From positions 3,100,001 to 3,164,000 of the forward strand of contig NZ_CP043474.1 in assembly GCF_008329645.1 (NCBI RefSeq): 64,000 nt of DNA, given 5' to 3'. Shown piece by piece: positions 1-6,881 of this stretch (its first letter is position 1; each line of letters opens with the position of its first letter). The position numbers were made by a program, and so were the translations under genes. The notes beneath the pieces were generated by a model. The model was given only the letters and a program-made list of their open reading frames with translations. It was not told the origin of the DNA and ran no database searches. The DNA is from Mycolicibacterium grossiae (GTDB taxonomy: Bacteria; Actinomycetota; Actinomycetes; Mycobacteriales; Mycobacteriaceae).

Positions 1-218
1 GCCTGAACCGCGTCGGAGCCGCTGTCGAAGCAGACCCTCTCGGCGGCGACGCCGTCGAGCTGGCCCTCGTCGATGGCAAGCGCCGCGAGACTCAGCCCGC
101 CGCAGACGATGCCGACCTTCACGGCGTTGGTGCGTTCCTGGTCCGCGCATCCGGCGAGTGCCAGCGTCGCGGCCGTGGCGACCGCGAGGGCAGCAGCCGT
201 CAGCTGTCGTTTGATCAT
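1..218 (-). CDS. ABC transporter substrate-binding lipoprotein, N-terminal part (cut by window edge)
   Basis: Only the first 72 or so codons are in the window. The product starts MIKRQLTAAALAVATAATLA and has a lipobox (LALAGC, lipidated Cys at residue 24), then the start of a periplasmic-binding fold (NAVKVGIVCGGLS). It would be anchored outside the membrane and deliver substrate to the permease encoded 28 bp upstream in the same direction. The operon also holds a flavin monooxygenase and a rhodanese, so the likely substrate is an organosulfur compound (aliphatic sulfonate or sulfate ester; SsuA/TauA class). The ATPase gene is not visible and may lie past the left edge. Substrate is inferred from context only. 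Confidence 0.8.
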   Translation of the reverse strand, partial: MIKRQLTAAALAVATAATLALAGCADQERTNAVKVGIVCGGLSLAALAIDEGQLDGVAAERVCFDSGSDAVQ

Positions 219-246
219 GGTGATTCCCCAATCGAAGATGGGCGCC

Positions 247-1092
247 TCAACGGGGCGCGATCCGGCGCTCCAAGATCTTGAGCAATTGGTCGAGTGCGAT
301 GGCGACCGTGGTGATGACCGCGAGGCCGGCGAAGACGCCGGTGACGTCGAGGAGGTTCGACGAGTACTTGATGTAGTAACCGAGTCCCTCGCTCGCCGCG
401 ATCAATTCGGCGATGACCGCCCCGATGAGCGCGATCCCGATCGACAATCGGACGCCGGTGACCAGCCATGGCACCAAGGAGGGGACGACGACCCAGCGCA
501 GCGTCTGCCATCGGGTGGCCCGCATCGACCGGGTGACGTCCACGAGGTCCCGATCGATCTGCTGCACGCCCTGGTGAACGTTGTAGAAGACGACGAACAG
601 CACCATCGTCACCACCATCACCACCTTGGACAGCAGGCCGACGCCGAACCAGATGATGAACAGCGGCGCCAGGACGACTCGCGGCAGGCTGTAGAGGGCC
701 ATCATGTACGGCAGCAGCCATCCGCCGATGAGGAACGACGACCCCAGGGCGATGCCGAGGACCGCTCCGAGCGGCACGCCGATCGACATGCCGAGGGCGA
801 CCTCGACCAGCGTCTGCGTCAGGTGCGGCCACAGCTCACCGGAGTGCACCAGGTCGACGAGGCGCTCGGCGATCGCCGACGGAGACGACACGTAGAAGGA
901 CGGGAAGATCCGGTCCGAACTCAGCTGCCATGTGCCGACGATCACCACCGCGATGAGCACGCGGCCGCCCAGGACGACGGTGCGCCGGTGCCGTGCGGCC
1001 CGCCGGTCGATCGACGCCAGATCCGCCTGTCCCGCGCGGACCGGAGCCGTGGGAGCGGTAGTCGGCGTCGGCCGATCGAGTGAACGGCTCAC
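247..1092 (-). CDS. ABC transporter permease, SsuC/TauC type
   Basis: This 281-residue inner-membrane permease has a short cytoplasmic N-terminus, a first membrane helix near residue 40 (VVLGGRVLIAVVIVGTWQL) and about five more helices. The EAA-type loop that contacts the ATPase is DVTRSMRATRWQTLRWVVVP. Family: binding-protein-dependent transport permeases for nitrate, sulfonate and taurine. The GTG start at 1092 overlaps the stop of the upstream rhodanese gene by 4 bases (GTGA), which suggests translational coupling. An in-frame extension further upstream runs antisense-like through the rhodanese gene and lacks membrane character, so it was excluded. Sulfonate specificity is inferred from the neighbouring genes. 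Confidence 0.88.
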   Translation of the reverse strand: MSRSLDRPTPTTAPTAPVRAGQADLASIDRRAARHRRTVVLGGRVLIAVVIVGTWQLSSDRIFPSFYVSSPSAIAERLVDLVHSGELWPHLTQTLVEVALGMSIGVPLGAVLGIALGSSFLIGGWLLPYMMALYSLPRVVLAPLFIIWFGVGLLSKVVMVVTMVLFVVFYNVHQGVQQIDRDLVDVTRSMRATRWQTLRWVVVPSLVPWLVTGVRLSIGIALIGAVIAELIAASEGLGYYIKYSSNLLDVTGVFAGLAVITTVAIALDQLLKILERRIAPR

Positions 1093-1889
1093 GACGTCCC
1101 TCCCGTGGCCGTGCTCGCCCTGGCGACGGCTCGGCGTGGGTCGGCACTCCACGCCGAGAACGACCCGACGAACAGCGGTGCGGTGACGCCGAGATGGGCG
1201 AGTACCGCGACGCCGTGGGCCGCCGCGACCCCGCCACCGCAGTACAGTCCGATCCCCGCCAGGTCGGGTCCGTAACGGGCGCGCAGGGTGGCGGCGTCGT
1301 GAAGCCTGCCGTCGTCGGCGATGGTCGACCTGGAGCTGACGTTGCGCGCGCCGGGAATGTGCCCGGCGGCGAACGCATCCGTGGGTCGAGCATCGACGAG
1401 CCGGCCGGCCGCGGCGCGAGCCGCGGCTGCATCCGCGTCGAGTTGCGGTAGCCGTCCGCCGGTCAGGGTCGCCGTGCCCCGCCCGACGTCGGCGGCGAGG
1501 CGACCGACGGGATGTCCTGCGGCCAGCCAGGCCGGCAGGCCGCCGTCGAGGATGCTGACGTCCGCCAAGCCGGCCCAGCGCAGGACCCACCAGGCGCGGG
1601 CCGCGACGAAGCTGCCGTCGTGGTCGTAGACGACGACGCTGGTGTCGTCGTGAATGCCCCAGCGGCGCACCGTGCCCTGCAGTGTTGGCAGGTCGGGAAG
1701 GGGACGCTTGCCCTCGGTCGCGGGTGCGCCGGAGCGCGAGAGATCGGTCGTCAGCACTGCCACCACCGCCCCGTCGACGTGGCGGTCCGGCGCGTCGTCT
1801 CCGGTGCGACGGACCTCGATGACGCGCACCGTGTCCGGGCGCTCCCGGCGGATGGCCGCCAGGGTGTCAGCGCTGACGAAGACCGTCAC
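1089..1889 (-). CDS. Two-domain rhodanese-like sulfurtransferase
   Basis: This 266-residue protein consists of two rhodanese domains, as in thiosulfate and 3-mercaptopyruvate sulfurtransferases. The N-terminal domain (about 1-125) contains VVVYDHDGSF and the WWVLRWAG helix. The C-terminal domain (about 150-266) has the active-site loop YCGGGVAA with Cys217 as the expected persulfide carrier, and DAFAAGHIPGARN before it. It starts at GTG 1889, overlapping the stop of the monooxygenase gene by 4 bases, and its own stop overlaps the permease start. The position between a flavin monooxygenase and a sulfonate-type transporter suggests handling of sulfite or sulfane sulfur released from the imported compound. 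Donor and acceptor cannot be read from sequence. Confidence 0.88.
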   Translation of the reverse strand: MTVFVSADTLAAIRRERPDTVRVIEVRRTGDDAPDRHVDGAVVAVLTTDLSRSGAPATEGKRPLPDLPTLQGTVRRWGIHDDTSVVVYDHDGSFVAARAWWVLRWAGLADVSILDGGLPAWLAAGHPVGRLAADVGRGTATLTGGRLPQLDADAAAARAAAGRLVDARPTDAFAAGHIPGARNVSSRSTIADDGRLHDAATLRARYGPDLAGIGLYCGGGVAAAHGVAVLAHLGVTAPLFVGSFSAWSADPRRAVARASTATGGTS

Positions 1890-3250
1890 GACGGCACCGC
1901 CTCGGGCGCGGCGCTGAACCGGTTGACCGGGCGGGACAGGCCCAGGTGGTCCCGCAGCGTCCTGCCGGTGTACTCCCGGCGGTGCAGCCCCCGGCGTTGC
2001 AACTCGGGGACCACGAGGTCGACGAAGCGGTCGATGTTGTAGGGGACGCGCGGCGGGAAGATCATGAAACCGTCGGCGGCGCCGGTCGTGAACCACTCCT
2101 CGAGCACGTCGGCCACCCGCTGCGGGCTGCCGACCACCTCCTTGAACATCGCGCCGCGGAGGAGCGTCGCGGTGATCTCGGCAAGTGTCGGATCGTCGTG
2201 ACCGTAGAGGTCGATGGAGGTGTCCAGAGCGGTGCGTCCGGCGTGCGGCAAAGCGGTCGTGTCGACGACGTCGCCGATCCGGGCGTCATCGGGCAGTGCG
2301 GACAGGTCGACGCCGAACGCCTCGGACAGTCGCGCACGGCCCGCCGGGCCCGTCCGCAGGAGATGCTGCAGCTCCGAATACCGTTGCCGTGCATCGGCAT
2401 CGGTGTCCTCCACGTAGACGGCGACGCCGGGAATGATCAGCTGGTCCTCGGGGGAGCGACCATGGGCGGATAGTCGCGACTTGAGGTCGGCGTAGTACTC
2501 ACGTGCTCCGGCGAGCCCGAGCGTCGAGGAGTTCGTGAAGCGGAGATCGGAGAACCGCGCACCGAGTTCCCGTGACCGCTCGGAGGCGCCGGCGTTGACG
2601 ATGGGCAGGCGCCCCTGTACGGGCCGCTGCACGTTCAGCGGGCCGTCGACGGAGAAGAACTCGCCGCGGAAGCCGATCTGGTGCACCCGGTCCGAGTCCA
2701 CGAAGCGTCCCGTCGCCGCGTCCGCGACGCGCGCGTCGTCCTCCCAGCTGTCCCAAAGCAATTCGAGCACCTGGATGTACTCCGCCGCCCAGTCGTAACG
2801 ACGGTCGTTGTCCCAGTGTTGATCCCGGCCGAAGTTGCGCGCCGCCTCCTCGTTCTTGCCGGTCACGATGTTCAATCCGACGCGGCCGGCGCTGAGGTGG
2901 TCGATCGTGGCCGTGGCCCGCGCCACGTTGTAGGGATCGCTGTAGGTCGTGTTGACCGTGGTGATGAGCCCGATGTTCGTCGTCACGGCGGCGATGTGCG
3001 ATGCGAGGGTGAGGGCCTCCGGGCGAAGCACCTCGTTCGGGTTGGCGAACTGCGATCCGGTCAACCCCACGAGCCGGTCGCCGATGAAGAAGAAGTCGAA
3101 GACGCCCCGTTCGGCGGTCTGCGCCGCCTCGCGGAGCAGCGTCGGATTGGAGTTCCCGTCGGGATGGGACCCCGGCAGCCGCCAGGCGGCGGGATGGAAG
3201 CCGGTGGGCCAGATGGTGAGACCGAGGTGCATGCGTCTGTCGTCGGACAC
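1886..3250 (-). CDS. LLM-class flavin-dependent monooxygenase, NtaA/SnaA/DszA/SoxA family
   Basis: This 454-residue protein has the hallmarks of the two-component FMNH2-dependent monooxygenases: N-terminal LGLTIWPTGFHPAAWR, GVFDFFFIGDRL, TTVNTTYSDPYNVAR, and LSAGRVGLNIVTGKNEEAARNFG, which is typical of nitrilotriacetate and dibenzothiophene-sulfone monooxygenases. The length matches the family. The likely role is oxygenolytic cleavage of a C-S or C-N bond, with reduced flavin supplied by a separate reductase not seen here. GTG 3250 was chosen because GAAAGG lies about 9 bases upstream. It is the first full-length gene of the sulfur operon, and a Cys-rich leader ORF and a hairpin lie upstream. 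Confidence 0.9.
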   Translation of the reverse strand: MSDDRRMHLGLTIWPTGFHPAAWRLPGSHPDGNSNPTLLREAAQTAERGVFDFFFIGDRLVGLTGSQFANPNEVLRPEALTLASHIAAVTTNIGLITTVNTTYSDPYNVARATATIDHLSAGRVGLNIVTGKNEEAARNFGRDQHWDNDRRYDWAAEYIQVLELLWDSWEDDARVADAATGRFVDSDRVHQIGFRGEFFSVDGPLNVQRPVQGRLPIVNAGASERSRELGARFSDLRFTNSSTLGLAGAREYYADLKSRLSAHGRSPEDQLIIPGVAVYVEDTDADARQRYSELQHLLRTGPAGRARLSEAFGVDLSALPDDARIGDVVDTTALPHAGRTALDTSIDLYGHDDPTLAEITATLLRGAMFKEVVGSPQRVADVLEEWFTTGAADGFMIFPPRVPYNIDRFVDLVVPELQRRGLHRREYTGRTLRDHLGLSRPVNRFSAAPEAVPS

Positions 3251-3265
3251 GTGATGGTGCCTTTC

Positions 3266-3279
3266 GCCCCGTCCGGGGC
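3266..3279 (-). promoter_or_regulatory. Perfect hairpin directly upstream of the monooxygenase ribosome binding site
   Basis: On the transcript the sequence GCCCCGGACGGGGC is a self-complementary 14-mer (arms GCCCC/GGGGC). It is followed immediately by GAAAGG, the probable Shine-Dalgarno sequence of the gene starting at 3250. A second, imperfect GC-rich hairpin can be drawn at 3305-3330. There is no U-run, so it is not a classical terminator; it could sequester the ribosome binding site or take part in attenuation coupled to the leader ORF upstream. Function is inferred. Confidence 0.45.
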
Positions 3280-3376
3280 ACGAGAGTGAAGGCGTCGACC
3301 ATCCGCCGGCGCGCAGGGACGCGGCGCGGCGAGGAGATGGTGAGCCGGAAGGGAGGGGGAAGCGTCGCGGGGACGC

Positions 3377-3433
3377 TCAGCGCATACAGAGGCAGCTGTT
3401 GACGAGCAGGAGGTCGACGTACCGGCGCCGCAC
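3377..3433 (-). CDS. Cys-rich leader peptide of the sulfur operon
   Basis: From a GTG at 3433 the reading frame encodes the 18-residue peptide MRRRYVDLLLVNSCLCMR and then stops. This fits the actinobacterial leader pattern R-R-[HY]-V-D-L-x-x-V-x-S-x-x-C. Such peptides are known upstream of sulfur-assimilation genes, and polycysteine leader ORFs in mycobacteria are reported to act as cysteine-responsive attenuators. It lies 126 bases upstream of the monooxygenase start on the same strand. No clear ribosome binding site or leaderless -10 box was found, so the exact start is uncertain; the C-terminal motif is the main support. Other frames here show no family resemblance. Confidence 0.7.
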   Translation of the reverse strand: MRRRYVDLLLVNSCLCMR

Positions 3434-3529
3434 CAGGCTGGAGGCGTCCGCGAATACGCGGCGAGGAGACTGCGGGCACGTGTGACGACGGCTCGACGCC
3501 GTGATCGCATGCTGCAGCCATCGATTCAC

Positions 3530-3559
3530 GTACGCGAGCGTATACACTCGTGTACGCGA
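3530..3559. promoter_or_regulatory. Probable GntR operator between the sulfur operon and its regulator
   Basis: The octamer GTACGCGA occurs at 3530-3537 and again at 3552-3559, 22 bp apart (two helical turns). Between and overlapping them is the imperfect palindrome GTATACACTCGTGTAC (3540-3555), with GTAtAC and GTgTAC half-sites, which fits the GT...AC operators of FadR-type GntR proteins. It lies 42-71 bp upstream of the GntR start at 3601 and about 100 bp upstream of the divergent leader peptide ORF, so one regulator could control both directions. Confidence 0.55.
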
Positions 3560-3600
3560 CCGCAACCCCAACCGTCGAGAGCAAAGCGGGGCGAAAGACG

Positions 3601-4263
3601 ATGACTGGCAATGCATCTACGGCCGGTGCGCGCGCCGATGCCCACTACCTGAGAGTGAAGCAGGACCTGCTCGACGGGCGTTTCGGTCCAGGAACGGTGC
3701 TCCTCGAAACCACCCTCGGACAGTCCTACGGTGTGTCCCGCACACCGATGCGGGAGGCGCTGGCCCGGCTAGCGCACGACCGACTGATCGAACGCACCGA
3801 TCGGGGCTACGTCGTCCGAGAGCGGTCGGCCGAGGAGATCGAGGCGATATACGAGGCGCGGATTCCGCTCGAGGCCGCGGCCGCCGAGTTGGCGGCGCGG
3901 CGGCGCAGCGCGATCGACGTCGACCGACTCGCACACCTGCTGGCGATGCGTCGTGACGAGAAGGACACCGCACGCCATCCGGACTGGAACTCCGAGTTCC
4001 ACGTCGCGATGCGCGACGCCGCTCGTAGTGCCGTCATCACATCGTCCCTCGGTCACCTCGATGATCTCCTCGTCGACTACCGCCCGGACCGTGCGGCATC
4101 GGCCACCACGAACCGCGGGTACCTCGAGCACGTGGAGATCCTGGAGGCGATCCGCCGGGGAGACGCCGCTGCGGCGGGGGAGACGATGACCAGCCACCTC
4201 GAGCGGATGCGCGATCTGCGCGTCGCGGCGCACGTGCGTCGTACCTCGGCGCGCGCCCACTGA
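3601..4263 (+). CDS. GntR-family regulator (FadR/FCD type)
   Basis: This 220-residue protein has an N-terminal winged helix (about 10-75: DGRFGPGTVLLETTLGQSYG, then VSRTPMREALARLAHDRLIE) and a helical FCD ligand-binding domain (about 85-205) with the metal-binding pattern of the subfamily (EIEAIYEARIPLE, FHVAMRDA, HVEILEAIRRGD). It is divergent from the sulfur operon and most likely represses it until a substrate or metabolite binds. ATG 3601 was chosen; an upstream in-frame GTG at 3550 would lie inside the putative operator. The stop is followed by the tandem repeat at 4285-4376. Confidence 0.88.
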   Translation: MTGNASTAGARADAHYLRVKQDLLDGRFGPGTVLLETTLGQSYGVSRTPMREALARLAHDRLIERTDRGYVVRERSAEEIEAIYEARIPLEAAAAELAARRRSAIDVDRLAHLLAMRRDEKDTARHPDWNSEFHVAMRDAARSAVITSSLGHLDDLLVDYRPDRAASATTNRGYLEHVEILEAIRRGDAAAAGETMTSHLERMRDLRVAAHVRRTSARAH

Positions 4264-4284
4264 GCCTCGGCGCCGCCGCGCAAA

Positions 4285-4376
4285 GCCTCTCGACGCCGCC
4301 GGCGCTAGGCCTCTCGACGCCGCCGGCGCTAGGCCTCTCGACGCCGCCGGCGCTAGGCCTCTCGGCGCCGCCGGCC
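4285..4376. repeat. 24-bp tandem repeat (3 perfect copies plus a diverged fourth) over the end of the HATPase gene
   Basis: Copies at 4285-4308, 4309-4332 and 4333-4356 are identical (unit begins GCCTCTCGACGCCGCCGG); a diverged partial copy at 4357-4376 lies in the coding sequence. Read on the minus strand, the unit encodes R-R-R-R-E-A-stop, so the real stop of the HATPase gene (4353-4355) is followed by two more TAG codons in the same phase, at 4329 and 4305. The array fills the gap between two convergent genes. The unit is a multiple of three although the outer copies are noncoding. Confidence 0.9.
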
Positions 4377-4826
4377 GCGCCGGGTCTCCTGCACCTCGCA
4401 GCCGAGGAACTGCATGCGCACCGTCGTTCCGTCCGCGGTGGCGTCGATGACGACGTCGTCGGCGAGCGCGCGGATCAGCCGCGTGCCGCGGCCGCGCAGT
4501 CCCTCGGACGTCGGCGGCGCCTGCTCGAGCCAGGTGCCCTCGTCGCTGACCACCACGGTGACCGTGGACTCCTGGCGGTCCAACGACACCTCGAGGTACA
4601 TCGGTCCCGCCTCCGAGCGGTTGCGGTAGGCGTGGTCGGCGCAGTTCGACAGCGCCTCGTCGGTGGCCAGCAGGATGTCGGCGCGGCGCTCGGCGGAGAG
4701 GCTGAGCGTCGCGTCGAGCCACTCGCCGAGCGTGCTGCGGAAGCGCGCGACCGTGACGGGGTCCGCACGGCCCCGCTGGCGCAGGTGCCCGGCCCCCTCC
4801 GAGCTGTTGACGTACTCGACGGTCAC
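4353..4826 (-). CDS. Anti-sigma-factor-like ATP-binding protein (HATPase_c_2, RsbW type)
   Basis: This 157-residue single-domain protein is of the GHKL ATPase fold. It has the N-box (ATDEALSNCADHAYR), a G1-type VVSDEGTWLE segment and a G2-type LRGRGTRLIRALADDV. RsbW/SpoIIAB-like proteins of this kind bind and inactivate an alternative sigma factor and phosphorylate an anti-anti-sigma partner. No partner gene lies next to it. The C-terminus is basic (RRGRRRREA) because it runs into the 24-bp repeat array, so the tail may be a recent addition. It starts at GTG 4826. The sigma factor target is unknown. Confidence 0.8.
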   Translation of the reverse strand: MTVEYVNSSEGAGHLRQRGRADPVTVARFRSTLGEWLDATLSLSAERRADILLATDEALSNCADHAYRNRSEAGPMYLEVSLDRQESTVTVVVSDEGTWLEQAPPTSEGLRGRGTRLIRALADDVVIDATADGTTVRMQFLGCEVQETRRGRRRREA

Positions 4827-4899
4827 GCCGAACTAGGTACCCGCTGCGGCGTCGGCGTCATCCTCGTGACGTGAACCGTCATCAGATCGACGTTTCGAT

Positions 4900-5565
4900 T
4901 CACGACGCCGGGGGTCCGGCGTCGACGCCGATCGTGATCTGCGGGTGCGCCGCAGGGTCCAGCCAGGCGAGCAGCTTCACCATCCGGGCCTCGTCGATGG
5001 CGACGCAGCCCCACGTCGGGTCGCCGTCGGTGACGTGCAGGAAGATCCCCGCCGACCGTCCCAGCACCCGTTCGGGATTGTGGTCGATCAGCACGGCGTA
5101 GTCGTAGATGCTTCCCGAGTCGTAGAGATTCTCGGCGTCGTCCGACCAGGACAGGTCCGCCGTCCGGACGTGCTGGTTGTAGGTCCGTGACTCCTGGTCC
5201 TCGTCCCACCAGTCCTCGTCGGTGGTCTGGAAGTACGGCATGCGCGTCCCGGGATCCGGCTTGCGACCGAAGGCCTGCCCGAGCGGGAAGGTGCCCACGG
5301 GCGTGCGGAACACGTCGTCGGCCGGCGCGCCCACGCCGAGTTCGCCGAGATCGGCGGGTACCGGTCCGAGCACGGCTTCCCAGCGGTCGCCGACGAGCTG
5401 GTAGGCGGTGAGTTCACCGGTTGGCGAGTCCGCGTTGGGCGCGCTGACCACGATGCGCTGCCGCACCTCGTCGTCGCGCTCGGCGGCGGCCCGCCCCGCC
5501 GGGGCCAGCGCCGAGAGCAGCGTCGCGACCAGGACGGCGTGGGCGATGCGGCGGCGGGGGCTCAT
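4900..5565 (-). CDS. Secreted L,D-transpeptidase-like (YkuD fold) protein
   Basis: This 221-residue protein has an N-terminal signal peptide (RRRIAHAVLVATLLSALAPA, cleavage probably near AGRAAA). The C-terminal half resembles YkuD/ErfK catalytic domains: FRTPVGTFPLGQAFG, then IFLHVTDGDPTWGCVAIDEA with candidate His177 and nucleophile Cys187 (TWGC in place of the usual SHGC). Such enzymes make or remodel 3-3 peptidoglycan cross-links outside the membrane. The His-Cys spacing is shorter than usual, so it may be a divergent or non-transpeptidase member. The start overlaps the stop of the upstream gene by 4 bases (ATGA, 5562-5565). Confidence 0.75.
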   Translation of the reverse strand: MSPRRRIAHAVLVATLLSALAPAGRAAAERDDEVRQRIVVSAPNADSPTGELTAYQLVGDRWEAVLGPVPADLGELGVGAPADDVFRTPVGTFPLGQAFGRKPDPGTRMPYFQTTDEDWWDEDQESRTYNQHVRTADLSWSDDAENLYDSGSIYDYAVLIDHNPERVLGRSAGIFLHVTDGDPTWGCVAIDEARMVKLLAWLDPAAHPQITIGVDAGPPAS

Positions 5566-6005
5566 CGCGCCATCCTCGCGCATCCCGCCGGCAGCAGCGG
5601 CGCCAGTGCCGCCCACTCGTCGCCGCTGACCCAGGACGGGTTGGCCTGCTGGGGTGACCTGAGCACCTCGAGCGTGCGCAGACCCGGAATCGACGCCAGG
5701 TCGGCGGCCGTGACGGGTTCGGCGAACAACGAGAGGTCGACGGGTACGTGTCGTTGCCCGGCAGCGTCGGTGCTCACCTCGCCGGCGATCACCCCCGCGC
5801 CCCAGATCCCGCGCCGGGCGTGGCCCGACACCCAGAACAGCACCCGCTGGCCCGGACGCATCAGCCGCGTGCGGTAGTTGGCCGCGACGCACCACGCGTC
5901 CTTCGCCGCGCCCGCGGCGAGCATCGGCTCGATCGGCGTCAGCCGAGCATTGCACTCGATCACCCACGCACCGAGCGTCTCGAGGGTCACGCGGCGATCC
6001 GGCAC
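5562..6005 (-). CDS. Small EVE/PUA-like domain protein (tentative)
   Basis: This 147-residue soluble protein has the pattern W-V-I-E-C-N-A-R near the N-terminus and AWCVAANYRTRLMRPGQRVL followed by FWVSG and GIWGAGVIAGEV. This resembles the barrel of EVE/PUA-like domains that read modified bases or nucleotides. No other motifs are visible. It begins 49 bp from the divergent cyclase start and is coupled to the downstream L,D-transpeptidase-like gene by a 4-base overlap. The functional link between the two is unclear. Family assignment is tentative. Confidence 0.65.
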   Translation of the reverse strand: MPDRRVTLETLGAWVIECNARLTPIEPMLAAGAAKDAWCVAANYRTRLMRPGQRVLFWVSGHARRGIWGAGVIAGEVSTDAAGQRHVPVDLSLFAEPVTAADLASIPGLRTLEVLRSPQQANPSWVSGDEWAALAPLLPAGCARMAR

Positions 6006-6053
6006 GAACCCATCATGCCGCGCCGTCGTGGCGGGCCCGGGGATGATCGACCG

Positions 6054-6881
6054 GTGACCCTCGCACTGTCGCTCGTCGTCGCACTCGAGGCCGCCGGCCT
6101 GATCGCCCTGGCCGTCGTCCTCGCCGTGTCACGACGGTCTCTGCGGACCACGCGGCGGGCGCTGGCGCAGGCGCGGCATCCGGAGCCCCGCGGCCCGCGT
6201 CGGCGCCGCCCGCCGCTCGGTGTGGCGCCGCTGGCCGTGAAGACCGTGCTCAACACCGTGCAGACCGCCGACGCGGTGCTGCGCAAGGGCCTCGGCGGAC
6301 AGGTGCGCAGCAGCATCGAGGACCTCGCGGGGTGGGCGCGAGTCGAGCGCCCCAGCCTGGGGCGGGTGGTCTCCGCCGACGGCCGGGTGGTGCTGGTGTT
6401 CTCCGACATCGAGGGATCCACGCAGCGCAACGAAGCCCTCGGCGACCGGGAGTGGGTGCGCGTGCTCGAGCGGCACAACGCGTTGATCGACCGGCTCGTC
6501 GCCGACCACCGCGGGTACGTCGTGAAGAACCAGGGCGACGGGTTCATGCTCGCCTTCGCCGAGCCCGCCGACGCCGTCCGCTGCTGCATCGCCGTGCAGG
6601 AGGCGCTCGCGGCCGATCCGGAGCGCTGGGACGGCATCCGGGTCCGGATGGGCGTGCACGTCGGCACCTCCGTGCGCCGCGGTGAGGATCTCTTCGGCCT
6701 CGACGTCGCGATGGCCTCGCGGGTCGCCGACCTCGCCGACGGGGGAGAGGTGGTGGTGAGCGAGGCGGCGCGCGCCGCCGTCGACGACGACGCCATCCGC
6801 TTCGCCGCTCCACGCACGGTCGAGCTGAAGGGCGTCCGCGACGCGCAGACGGTCTACGCCGTCGACCTCTCGGCGGGCTGA
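6054..6881 (+). CDS. Membrane-anchored class III adenylate/guanylate cyclase
   Basis: This 275-residue protein has one N-terminal membrane helix (residues 3-26, LALSLVVALEAAGLIALAVV), a basic linker and a class III catalytic domain from about residue 110. The metal-binding aspartates are visible in FSDIEGST (Asp118) and KNQGDGF (Asp162), as are the substrate-related Lys158 and the transition-state Arg in VAMASR (Arg223). The usual transition-state Asn four residues before that Arg is Ala219, so activity may be reduced or altered. GTG 6054 with GGGGA upstream is preferred; an ATG at 6015 is an alternative. Its 3' end overlaps the convergent MFS gene by 28 bp. Confidence 0.85.
   Translation: MTLALSLVVALEAAGLIALAVVLAVSRRSLRTTRRALAQARHPEPRGPRRRRPPLGVAPLAVKTVLNTVQTADAVLRKGLGGQVRSSIEDLAGWARVERPSLGRVVSADGRVVLVFSDIEGSTQRNEALGDREWVRVLERHNALIDRLVADHRGYVVKNQGDGFMLAFAEPADAVRCCIAVQEALAADPERWDGIRVRMGVHVGTSVRRGEDLFGLDVAMASRVADLADGGEVVVSEAARAAVDDDAIRFAAPRTVELKGVRDAQTVYAVDLSAG

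Noticed and set aside
3550..3600. GTG 3550 as the start of the GntR regulator
   Set aside because: It lies inside the putative operator and the added residues have no family support; ATG 3601 fits the domain start.
4285..4376. Possible CRISPR-like array
   Set aside because: The units are directly joined with no spacers and there are no cas genes; it is a simple tandem repeat.
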